NCBI GenBank assembly: GCA_003168235.1
Contig: PMSZ01000337.1
Location: 1-10,423, forward strand
Direction of reading: 5' to 3'
Length of the DNA stretch: 10,423 bases
DNA from: Acidobacteriaceae bacterium
GTDB taxonomy: Bacteria; Acidobacteriota; Terriglobia; Terriglobales; Acidobacteriaceae
Shown piece by piece: positions 4,100 to 10,423 of this stretch. How positions within the stretch are numbered: the first letter of the stretch is position 1; each line of letters begins with the position of its first letter. Both the position numbers and the translations under genes were made by a program. The notes beneath the pieces are model-generated. The model did no database searches and was not told the origin of the DNA. It saw only the letters and a program-made list of their open reading frames with translations.

Positions 4100-5431
4100 A
4101 TGAACGCTCAACCAATGCCGATTCAGCCTAGCAGTGCGGAACCCAGCAGCGTGAAATCCGGCGCATCGCTCACGCGCAATCAGGTGCGTGGATTTTGGGC
4201 ATCGTGGGGAGGTTGGACGCTGGACGGCATGGATTCGGTGATCTACGCGCTGGTTCTGGTGCCGTCGCTGCGCGAGTTGCTGCCGCGCTCGGGCATAGCC
4301 GCGACCAAGGGAAACATCGGTTATTACGGAGGATTGCTGTTCGCGCTTTTCCTGATCGGCTGGGGACTGGCGTTTCTGTGGGGACCGATCGGCGACAAGT
4401 TTGGCCGGGTGCGCACGCTGATGCTGACGGTGTTGTGCTATTCGGTGTTCACTTTGTTAAGCGCGTTTGCGGTGAGCGTTTGGCAGCTTGCGATTTTACG
4501 TCTGCTGGCAGGCATTGGTATTGGCGGCGAATGGGCGATGGGTGGTACGTTTGTGGCCGAAGAATGGCCGGAGCATCGGCGGATCGTCGGCGCAGGATTC
4601 ATGCACACGGGATACTACTTTGGCTTTCTGCTGGCGGCGCTGGCGAACTACAGCATTGGCAGTCACTTTGGCTGGCGCTGGATGTTCGCCTTCGGAGGAT
4701 TGCCGGCGCTTTTGCTGGCGTGGATTCGCTATGGCGTGACCGAACCTTCGCGCTGGGTGCAGAAAGAGAAAGTGGTGCAGAGCTGGTCGTGGTGGCGTCC
4801 GCTGGCGACGCTGTTTAATCCGATGCTGCGGCGGCGCACGATTCTGAACTCCATCTTCATGCTGGTTTCGATCTGCGGCCTGTGGGCGGGAACGGTGTAT
4901 GTTCCGGCGGCGGTGACAACGCTGGCTGAAGCCAGCGGGCGAACGGGACAGCAAGCGGCGCAACTGGCTTCCTATGCGACCATGCTGGTCGCGGTTGCGA
5001 CGATTCTCGGCTGTCTGCTGATGCCAACTCTTGCCGAGCGACTGGGACGGCGCGGCGCGCTGGCTTTTTTCTTTGCGCTGATGATGGCGTTTATCGCGCT
5101 CACCTTCGGCAAGGTTTACTATCTCGGCGGAGCCGGACTGCCGCTGCTTTTTGTCTGTTTGTTTTTCCTGGGATTGGGCGGAGCCAACTTTGCGGTCTAT
5201 ACGCTGTGGCTTCCCGAGCAATATCCCACGGAATGCCGCGCCAGTGCATTTGCCTTCTCCACGTCGTTCGCCCGGTTCGCGGGAGCAGGAATCACATTTC
5301 TGGTAGGAGCAGGGGTGCGCCACTTCGGCTCGATCGGGAAGCCGGTGGCGCTCACAGCGATCGCATTTGCGATCGGGCTACTGCTTACACCGTTCGGCGC
5401 CGAGACGCGCGGGCAGACGCTGCCATCGTAG
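4100..5431 (+). CDS. MFS transporter, 12 TM, SHS/sugar-porter-like
   Basis: A 443-aa inner-membrane secondary transporter. I choose ATG 4100 because ACGGAGG (4083-4089) lies 10 nt before it; the in-frame ATG at 4061 (13 residues longer) has no ribosome site. After a polar N-tail of about 25 residues, TM1 carries W-x-LDGMD (Asp42, Asp45), a signature of SHS/AAHS-type carriers. MFS motif A follows TM2: GPIGDKFGRVR (95-105), with Asp99 and Arg103. The TM4-5 region has LRLLAGIGIGGEWAMGG. The second half repeats a motif A-like LAERLGRRGAL (311-321), and LPEQYPTECRAS (371-382) is the PE-x-YPT-x-x-RA element before TM11. Length and 12 hydrophobic segments are complete. The substrate is unknown; proton-coupled uptake of an organic acid or sugar is the family expectation. 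It converges with a minus-strand gene 31 bp beyond its TAG, and no terminator is visible in that gap. Confidence 0.88.
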   Translation: MNAQPMPIQPSSAEPSSVKSGASLTRNQVRGFWASWGGWTLDGMDSVIYALVLVPSLRELLPRSGIAATKGNIGYYGGLLFALFLIGWGLAFLWGPIGDKFGRVRTLMLTVLCYSVFTLLSAFAVSVWQLAILRLLAGIGIGGEWAMGGTFVAEEWPEHRRIVGAGFMHTGYYFGFLLAALANYSIGSHFGWRWMFAFGGLPALLLAWIRYGVTEPSRWVQKEKVVQSWSWWRPLATLFNPMLRRRTILNSIFMLVSICGLWAGTVYVPAAVTTLAEASGRTGQQAAQLASYATMLVAVATILGCLLMPTLAERLGRRGALAFFFALMMAFIALTFGKVYYLGGAGLPLLFVCLFFLGLGGANFAVYTLWLPEQYPTECRASAFAFSTSFARFAGAGITFLVGAGVRHFGSIGKPVALTAIAFAIGLLLTPFGAETRGQTLPS

Positions 5432-5462
5432 GTCAATTACTTTCGTTAGAGAATCAATCGCG

Positions 5463-5795
5463 TTATATGTCGGTGCGGCGCTCCGCGTTCCGGCTCAGAT
5501 ACCAGCACGGAGTCGCGCCGGCGTGCGGGAACAGGCTATTGACGCAGGTCTGTTGCACCGGAGGATCGAAGATCAGCTCGCTCCTGCCATCTTTCTGGAA
5601 CACGGCATCGTAGTGTGAGATGGTCACGCTGCCGAAGGGCTGATGGTTGGTGGATAGACGATATCGAAATACGGCCGAGTCCGCGGCATAGGCGACTCCC
5701 AGCAGGATGACAGCTGCGAGCAACGAACGCTGCGCAATCTGGCTGCGGGTGAATCTGCGTTGAGCAACGAGTTTGCCGTCTGCGGGCGAAGTCAC
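5463..5795 (-). CDS. Small single-TM hypothetical protein with CxnSLFPH...CWYLSR motif
   Basis: A 110-aa protein with a polar N-terminus (about 20 residues), one hydrophobic segment (about 23-40: RSLLAAVILLGVAYAADSAV) and a C-terminal domain of about 70 residues. By the positive-inside rule that domain should lie in the periplasm. It has FRYRLSTN...PFGSVTI, YDAVFQKDGRSELIF, then CVNSLFPHAGATPCWYLSR with Cys84 and Cys97, which could form a disulfide. I believe this pattern recurs as a conserved hypothetical protein of Acidobacteriota; that is recollection, not a search. No enzymatic function is recognised. The start is GTG at 5793-5795, the only start codon after an in-frame stop (TAA at 5817-5819). 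A TATAAT lies at 5803-5808 on the same strand, so the mRNA may begin within a few bases of the GTG. It converges on the MFS gene, with stops 31 bp apart. Overlapping plus-strand frames look like shadows. Confidence 0.7.
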   Translation of the reverse strand: MTSPADGKLVAQRRFTRSQIAQRSLLAAVILLGVAYAADSAVFRYRLSTNHQPFGSVTISHYDAVFQKDGRSELIFDPPVQQTCVNSLFPHAGATPCWYLSRNAERRTDI

Positions 5796-5802
5796 GGCCT
5801 GA

Positions 5803-5808
5803 ATTATA
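5803..5808 (-). promoter_or_regulatory. TATAAT -10 element for the 110-aa gene (possible leaderless start)
   Basis: A perfect -10 hexamer on the minus strand, placing transcription start at about 5796, one base ahead of the GTG at 5795. No Shine-Dalgarno fits between them, which agrees with a leaderless message. No good -35 is present at 17-18 bp (CGTAAG), so the call is tentative. Confidence 0.35.
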
Positions 5809-5903
5809 CGCGGGCGTTATTCCGCCTTACGGACGCGGAGGTAACCAGCGTCCAATCGCTAAGGCGTTGACAATTCTTCACAAAAAGTTAGCGCCGTATT
5901 GCC

Positions 5904-5919
5904 TTCTGACACGTCAAAA
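5904..5919. promoter_or_regulatory. TTcTGACacGTCAaAA dyad, possible efflux-operon operator
   Basis: Six of seven base pairs around the centre are symmetric (TGAC/GTCA plus outer TT/AA). It lies about 195 bp before the adaptor start and about 110 bp before the divergent gene. RND operons are often controlled by TetR- or MarR-type repressors binding dyads of this size, but no regulator gene is in the window. Confidence 0.25.
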
Positions 5920-6112
5920 TGAAGGTAGCGAAAATGGTAAGATGCAGCCAGAGGCTGGGGAGAGAATTGTGCCTGCCACTGCAACTTTCCTTCTAGTGTT
6001 TGTCCAAGGAATATTTGTCCCATCTTTGCAATTTTCAGAGGACAGTCCCTAATCGCATCGGGCAGCAAGGATTTTGTGCATCTGAGGAGCACGCAAACAA
6101 CCGCCAGACATT

Positions 6113-7483
6113 ATGGAATCGCAGACATCGCAGCAGCCGATCACTGAAAAATCACAGCCACCGATCGTTGAAAATCCGATCATTGAAAACCCGATCACTG
6201 AAAAATCGACCAGATCCGGGAGCCATTGGTGGGTCTGGGTGCTCGCCGTGGTTGTGCTTCTGGTCGGGATCACGATCTGGAGCCGCCGCGGGGCCGATAC
6301 TGAGGCCAAAGCCGGCGGCGATCCGGCTTCGCGGCCCGTCATGGTTTCAACGGCGACGGCGCACCGGGGGGACATCGGAGTCTTTTTGAACGCGCTCGGC
6401 GCGGTGACGCCCGTGTATACGGTGACGGTGACCAGTCGTGTGCAGGGCGAAATCACCAAGGTCTACTATCGCGAAGGCCAGATGGTGAAAAAAGGCGATC
6501 CTCTGATCGAAATCGATCCGCGTCCGTATCAGGCGGCGTTGACGCAGGTCCAAGGACAACTGGCGCACGATCAAGCGGTACTGAGCGAAGCGAAGATCGA
6601 CCTGGACCGGTACAAGCAAGCCCTGGATCGCAACGCCATCGCCAAGCAGCAATACGATGATCAACAGCAGGTGGTGTTTCAGGATGAAGGCACGGTACAA
6701 AACGACGAGGGTCAACTCGCCAATGCCAAAGTCAATCTGGTGTACACGCAGATCACGTCACCGATCGCGGGACGTGTTGGACTGCGGCTGGTCGATCCGG
6801 GAAACATCGTGCAGGCCAACAGCACGACGTCGCTGGTAGTGATTACGCAACTGCAGCCCATTACCGTGATCTTCAGCATTGCAGAAGATTCTCTTGCGGC
6901 GATTCAGCAGCAACTGCGCAAAGGGAAGACCCTGACCGTGGACGCATTCGACCGCGCTGAAAGCACGAAGCTCGCGTCCGGCAAATTGCTGACGCTCGAT
7001 AACGTTATCGATCCGACGACGGGGACGCTGAAACTCAAAGCCATTTTCGACAACAATGACAACGCACTTTTTCCGAGCCAGTTCGTAAACATAAAGCTGC
7101 TGGTCGACACGCAACATGATGTGACCCTGATACCGACTCCGGCGATCCAGCGCAACGCGCAGGGCGCTTATGTCTATGTCATCAAGAGTGACGGTACTGG
7201 GGCTACGGCGTCGATCCGCACGATCACGCCGGGCACAACGGACGGCGCTTCAACCGGTGTGCAGGGAATCGAACCGAACGAAGTAGTGGCGGTCAACGGA
7301 TTTGACCGGCTGCTGGATGGAGCGAAAGTCACGATTCGCCAGCCCAGCAAGAGCGCTGGCACGGCGGCGGGACAGCAGCAGACGGGGCAATCGCAGGCTG
7401 GTCAGTCGCAGGCCAGTCAGTCGCAGAGTGGCCAGAGCAACGGATCCGCTCCCGGAGGCAAGAACGGAGCCGCGCGTCAGTGA
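6113..7483 (+). CDS. mdtA: RND efflux periplasmic adaptor, MdtA-like
   Basis: A 456-aa membrane fusion protein that links an RND permease to an outer-membrane channel. It has a repeat-rich cytoplasmic N-tail (1-37) and an uncleaved anchor helix (about 38-56, HWWVWVLAVVVLLVGITIW). The first half of the lipoyl-like domain is TSRVQGEITKVYYREGQMVKKGDPLIEIDP (about 107-136). The coiled-coil hairpin (about 140-205, ALTQVQGQLAHDQAVL...) follows, then the second lipoyl half with TQITSPIAGRVGLRLVDPGNIV (about 212-233). The beta-barrel runs to about 320 and the membrane-proximal domain to about 410. The sequence reads as MdtA/MuxA subgroup by eye. The last 33 residues are a Gln/Ser/Gly repeat tail, making it longer than E. 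coli MdtA (415 aa). The ATG at 6113 has no close ribosome site (GAGGAG lies about 30 nt upstream), so the exact start is less sure. The TGA overlaps the GTG of the permease gene, a coupled operon. Confidence 0.92.
   Translation: MESQTSQQPITEKSQPPIVENPIIENPITEKSTRSGSHWWVWVLAVVVLLVGITIWSRRGADTEAKAGGDPASRPVMVSTATAHRGDIGVFLNALGAVTPVYTVTVTSRVQGEITKVYYREGQMVKKGDPLIEIDPRPYQAALTQVQGQLAHDQAVLSEAKIDLDRYKQALDRNAIAKQQYDDQQQVVFQDEGTVQNDEGQLANAKVNLVYTQITSPIAGRVGLRLVDPGNIVQANSTTSLVVITQLQPITVIFSIAEDSLAAIQQQLRKGKTLTVDAFDRAESTKLASGKLLTLDNVIDPTTGTLKLKAIFDNNDNALFPSQFVNIKLLVDTQHDVTLIPTPAIQRNAQGAYVYVIKSDGTGATASIRTITPGTTDGASTGVQGIEPNEVVAVNGFDRLLDGAKVTIRQPSKSAGTAAGQQQTGQSQAGQSQASQSQSGQSNGSAPGGKNGAARQ
6137..6207 (+). 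repeat. In-frame 15-nt tandem repeat, adaptor N-terminus
   Basis: Four copies of a CCGATC-RYTGAAAA-type unit start at 6137, 6161, 6176 and 6191; the first is separated from the rest by a short spacer. They encode PITEKS, PIVEN, PIIEN and PITEKS in the cytoplasmic tail. The first and last copies share 17 identical bases. Slippage could change copy number without breaking the frame. Confidence 0.65.
7385..7438 (+). repeat. In-frame 15-nt tandem repeat, adaptor C-terminus
   Basis: About 3.6 copies of a 15-nt unit encode GQSQA, GQSQA, SQSQS and GQS (residues about 425-442). They sit in a periplasmic tail after the membrane-proximal domain. As at the N-terminus, copy number could vary in frame. 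Confidence 0.6.
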
Positions 7484-10423
7484 GTCCTTCTCGTCCATTT
7501 ATTTTGCGGCCGGTGGCGACGTCGCTGCTGATGGCGGCCATCTTGCTGGCGGGCTTTGTCGCGTATCTTCAGTTGCCCGTTTCCGCGCTGCCCGAGGTGG
7601 ATTACCCGACGATTCAGGTGGTGACGTTTTATCCGGGCGCCAGTCCAGACGTGATGGCGTCGGCGGTGACCGCTCCGCTGGAGCGGCAGTTCGGCCAAGT
7701 CCCCGGCCTGAACCAGATGACTTCCACCAGTTCGGATGGAAGTTCCATTATTGTTTTGCAGTTTGCGCTGGAGTTGAACATCGACGTTGCCGAGCAGGAA
7801 GTGCAAGCGGCGATCAATGCCGCGCAAACCTATTTGCCTTCCGACCTGCCGGTTCCGCCGATCTACAGCAAGACGAACCCGGCCGACACGCCGATTCTTA
7901 CGTTGGCTCTCTCGTCGAAGACCATTCCGCTGTCGCAGGTTGAGGACTTTGCGGATACGCGCTTCGCGCAAAAAATCGCACAGCTTCCGGGAGTTGGCTT
8001 GGTCAGCATCAGCGGAGGCCAGAAGCCAGCGGTGCGCGTGCGGGTGAATCCGACCGCGCTTTCTTCGTATGGCATCAACCTCGAGGACGTGCGGACCGCA
8101 TTGCAGCAGACCAGCCTGGACCAGGCCATCGGCAACTTCGATGGGCCGCAACAGGATTACCAGATCCAGTCCAACGACCAGTTGCTGACGGCATCGGACT
8201 TTGAAAAAGTCGTCATTGCCTATCACAACGGCTCGCCGGTGAAGCTTTCGGACGTGGCGCTGGTGCAGGATGACGTGGAAAACGTCCGTCAAGCGGCGTG
8301 GATGAACGAGACGCCGGCGGTGATCGTCAACATTCAGCGGCAGCCGGGCGCAAACATCATTCAGGTGGTTGACCGCATCAAGAAGCTGCTGCCCGCACTG
8401 AAGAGCAATCTTCCCGCCGCGGTCCAGGTGGATGAGCTGACCGATCGCACGACTACGATCCGTGCTTCGGTCTCCGACGTGGAATTCGAACTCATGCTCA
8501 CCGTGGGGCTGGTGGTCATGGTGATCTTTCTTTTCCTGCGGAACGTTTACGCCACCATTATTCCCAGCGTCGCCGTACCACTTTCGATCGTGGGCACGTT
8601 CGGGGTGATGTATCTCGCGGGGTTCAGCCTGAACAACCTCACGCTGATGGCCCTCACCATCTCGACTGGCTTCGTCGTCGATGACGCCATCGTGATGATC
8701 GAGAACATCATCCGCTTCATTGAAGAAGGAGACCGACCCCTCGAAGCCGCGCTCAAAGGCTCGGAGCAGATCGGGTTCACGATCGTATCGCTGACCATCT
8801 CGCTGATCGCAGTGCTAATTCCTCTGCTCTTCATGGGCGACATCGTGGGGCGGCTTTTCCGCGAGTTTGCCATCACGCTCAGCGTGACCATTCTGGTCTC
8901 GGCGGTGGTTTCGCTAACGTTGACTCCCATGATGTGTTCGCGGCTTTTGAAGAGCACTCACGGGCGAAAGCCAAGCCGCTTCTATGTCGTTTCGGAGCGT
9001 GCGTTCGAGAGCATCATTGCCTTTTACGGAAGAACGTTGAAGTGGGTGCTGAAGCGGCAGACGGCGACTTTGGTGGTCGCTGCCGGCACGCTGGTACTCA
9101 CCATCATTCTCTACGTCATCGTTCCCAAAGGCTTCTTTCCGGTGCAGGACACGGGCATCATTCAAGGAATTTCTGAAGCCACGCAATCCATTTCGTTTAC
9201 CGCCATGTCGGAACGGCAGCAGGAACTCACCCACGCGATCCTGCAGGACCCGGCCGTGGAGAGCCTTTCTTCGTTTATCGGCATCGACGGCACGAACACG
9301 ACTTTGAACAGCGGCCGCATCCAGATCAATTTGAAGCCGCTTGAAGATCGCAAAATCAACGCCTCGGCTGTGATCCGGCGGCTGCAGTCAAAACTGGAGA
9401 AGATCGACGGCATTACGCTCTACATGCAACCGGTGCAAGACCTCACGGTTGAAGACCGCGTGAGCCGCACGCAGTATCAGTACACGCTCGAAGATCCGAA
9501 CCAGACAGAACTCAATCACTGGACCGCGGAGTTGATGAGCAAGCTGAAAGCGATTCCGCAGCTTCGCGACCTGGCCACGGACGAGCAAACTTCCGGCCTC
9601 GCCGCGTCGCTGTTGATCGACCGGGTCACGGCCTCGCGCATGGGTATCACGCCGCAAGCGATCGACCAGGCGCTCTATGACGCGTTTGGGCAGCGGCAGG
9701 TTTCCACTTTGTACACACAATTAAATCAGTACCATATCGTGCTTGAAACCGCGCCGGATTTCCAGAAAAACCCCGCCAAGTTGCAGGACATCTACGTTCG
9801 CTCGGCCCTGGCGCCCACGGCGCTCACCACGGCCAACAGCACGCAGACAGTCACGTCGACAACGGCTTCCGGCAATTCCGCATCATCGGCTGCGGCAAGT
9901 CCTTCGGCTTCGCCGAATACCAGCACCAGTTCCGGTTCAGCGAACCCCAACGCCGTGAGTTCGGTGAATGGCGGCGCTGTGCCACTGAGCGCGTTCACTC
10001 ACTTCGAAACCAAGAGCAGCCCGCTGTCGGTCAATCACCAGGGTCAGTTTCCCGTGGTCACGATCTCGTTCAACCTGGCGCCGGGCGCGTCCCTCGGCGA
10101 AGCTACCGACGCGATCGACAAGGCGCAACGGGAAATCAACATGCCGCTGAGCGTGCAGGGAGCATTTCAAGGGACGGCGGCTTCGTTCCAGGCTTCGTTA
10201 TCCAACGAGCCGCTGCTGATTCTCGCGGCACTGATCACGGTGTATATCGTGCTCGGCGTTCTCTATGAAAGTTACATTCATCCCATCACGATCCTGTCGA
10301 CGCTGCCCTCGGCCGGAGTGGGCGCCATTCTGGCGTTGCTGATTTGCGGTCAGGAGTTGAGCGTCGTCGCACTCATAGGAATCATCCTGCTGATCGGCAT
10401 TGTGAAAAAGAACGGCATTATGA
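7480..10423 (+). CDS. mdtB: RND multidrug efflux permease, MdtB/MdtC-like (partial at 3' end)
   Basis: An inner-membrane, proton-driven drug exporter that works as a trimer with the adaptor encoded just upstream. The frame is open for 981 codons and runs off the window. The start is GTG at 7480, which shares GTGA with the adaptor stop; GGAG (7466-7469) lies 10 nt before it. FILRPVATSLLMAAILLAG (TM1), LPVSALPEVDYPTIQVVTFYPGASPDVM and TAPLERQFGQ are diagnostic of the MdtB/MdtC branch. TM4 has GFVVDDAIVMIEN with Asp401 and Asp402, matching the proton-relay pair Asp407/Asp408 of AcrB. GFFPVQDTG is at 551-559. The last residues, GIVKKNGIM, place Lys977 at AcrB Lys940. About 50 extra Ser/Thr/Ala-rich residues (about 776-829) are inserted before VPLSAF. 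MdtB rather than MdtC is guessed from gene order; a second permease and a TolC-like gene probably follow. Confidence 0.93.
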   Translation, partial: MSPSRPFILRPVATSLLMAAILLAGFVAYLQLPVSALPEVDYPTIQVVTFYPGASPDVMASAVTAPLERQFGQVPGLNQMTSTSSDGSSIIVLQFALELNIDVAEQEVQAAINAAQTYLPSDLPVPPIYSKTNPADTPILTLALSSKTIPLSQVEDFADTRFAQKIAQLPGVGLVSISGGQKPAVRVRVNPTALSSYGINLEDVRTALQQTSLDQAIGNFDGPQQDYQIQSNDQLLTASDFEKVVIAYHNGSPVKLSDVALVQDDVENVRQAAWMNETPAVIVNIQRQPGANIIQVVDRIKKLLPALKSNLPAAVQVDELTDRTTTIRASVSDVEFELMLTVGLVVMVIFLFLRNVYATIIPSVAVPLSIVGTFGVMYLAGFSLNNLTLMALTISTGFVVDDAIVMIENIIRFIEEGDRPLEAALKGSEQIGFTIVSLTISLIAVLIPLLFMGDIVGRLFREFAITLSVTILVSAVVSLTLTPMMCSRLLKSTHGRKPSRFYVVSERAFESIIAFYGRTLKWVLKRQTATLVVAAGTLVLTIILYVIVPKGFFPVQDTGIIQGISEATQSISFTAMSERQQELTHAILQDPAVESLSSFIGIDGTNTTLNSGRIQINLKPLEDRKINASAVIRRLQSKLEKIDGITLYMQPVQDLTVEDRVSRTQYQYTLEDPNQTELNHWTAELMSKLKAIPQLRDLATDEQTSGLAASLLIDRVTASRMGITPQAIDQALYDAFGQRQVSTLYTQLNQYHIVLETAPDFQKNPAKLQDIYVRSALAPTALTTANSTQTVTSTTASGNSASSAAASPSASPNTSTSSGSANPNAVSSVNGGAVPLSAFTHFETKSSPLSVNHQGQFPVVTISFNLAPGASLGEATDAIDKAQREINMPLSVQGAFQGTAASFQASLSNEPLLILAALITVYIVLGVLYESYIHPITILSTLPSAGVGAILALLICGQELSVVALIGIILLIGIVKKNGIM
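9805..9969 (+). other. Low-complexity Ser/Thr/Ala insert in the RND permease
   Basis: Residues about 776-830 run from just after IYVRS to just before GGAVPLSAF and are mostly Ser, Thr, Ala, Asn and Pro. In AcrB the same place (YVRSANG-x-MVPFSAF) is a tight turn at the border of the docking and porter regions. The insert is therefore probably a flexible periplasmic loop. It stays in frame with no stop, and both flanks are intact. Confidence 0.65.

Larger units (their letters stand above)
5796..6112. other. 317-bp divergent intergenic region before the efflux operon
   Basis: It separates the minus-strand 110-aa gene from the plus-strand pump operon. It holds the minus-strand TATAAT (5803-5808), a plus-strand TTGACA (5867-5872) with no matching -10 at normal spacing, a dyad at 5904-5919, a 5-bp hairpin CAGCC-AGA-GGCTG (5945-5957) and two TTTGTCC copies near 5999-6020. 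The short open frames on either strand are not convincing genes. The right half (about 5950-6060) may be a dispersed intergenic repeat; not verified. Confidence 0.45.

Noticed and set aside
4496..5323. A 275-codon minus-strand open frame inside the MFS gene
   Set aside because: Antisense to a complete, motif-bearing MFS gene. Its translation is rich in Arg, Gln and His with no domain, typical of a GC-rich shadow frame.
5614..5627. TGTGA-N5-TCAC resembling the CRP-type dyad at 563
   Set aside because: The spacing is five rather than six and it lies inside the coding part of the 110-aa gene; likely chance.
5867..5872. Perfect TTGACA as -35 of the efflux operon
   Set aside because: No acceptable -10 hexamer lies 15-19 bp downstream, so I do not call a promoter from it alone.
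5859..6092. Minus-strand 77-codon open frame in the divergent intergenic region
   Set aside because: No domain, signal peptide or ribosome site; mixed composition suggests non-coding or repeat DNA.
7477..8292. A 271-codon minus-strand open frame opposite the RND permease
   Set aside because: The plus strand encodes unmistakable MdtB/MdtC sequence here; the antisense translation is Arg/His-rich and without motifs.
1..10423. Search for CRISPR arrays, tRNA or rRNA genes and transposases
   Set aside because: No regularly spaced repeats, no tRNA arms with a T-loop signature, no rRNA core sequences and no intact transposase or integrase frame were seen.

Overview
The window looks like a chromosomal segment of a soil-type Acidobacteriota (Terriglobia-like) bacterium. 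This is an inference from moderate-to-high GC, an MdtABC-type RND efflux operon, SHS-like MFS transporters, a Sel1-repeat protein, a PIN-domain toxin with a non-classical partner, and a small conserved-looking membrane protein ending in a CVNSLFPH...CWYLSR motif. There is no rRNA, tRNA, CRISPR array or intact transposase.

Layout from left to right. Positions 1-260 are the 3' end of an MFS transporter gene. Positions 261-689 are non-coding and unusually structured: a strong G-quadruplex motif on the minus strand, a two-copy degenerate repeat, a 16-bp perfect palindrome and a perfect TGTGA-N6-TCACA dyad. Positions 690-1646 form a two-gene unit with a 6-nt gap: a 175-aa protein of no classical antitoxin family, then a 140-aa PIN-domain (VapC-like) ribonuclease with all four acidic residues. 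Positions 1759-2865 encode an exported Sel1-repeat protein. Positions 2866-3496 are a 631-bp non-coding stretch with a 9-bp inverted repeat enclosing a nested hairpin, and a promoter for the next gene. Positions 3497-3934 encode a small RNase HI-like protein whose fourth catalytic carboxylate appears to be Asn. Positions 4100-5431 encode a complete 12-TM MFS transporter. It converges on a 110-aa minus-strand membrane protein (5463-5795), which starts with GTG and may be leaderless. A 317-bp divergent intergenic region leads to the efflux operon: a MdtA-like adaptor (6113-7483), then an MdtB/MdtC-like permease (from 7480, cut by the window end) that overlaps it by 4 nt.

The only clear multi-gene systems are the toxin-antitoxin pair and the RND pump. 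The pump adaptor spans the periplasm between the proton-driven inner-membrane permease and an outer-membrane channel that would lie beyond the window. The most novel-looking items are the unrecognised antitoxin partner, the regulatory-looking DNA upstream of it, and the low-complexity tracts inside the pump proteins: tandem 15-nt repeats at both ends of the adaptor and a roughly 50-residue Ser/Thr/Ala insert in the permease. I do not see an obviously new multi-gene system beyond these.
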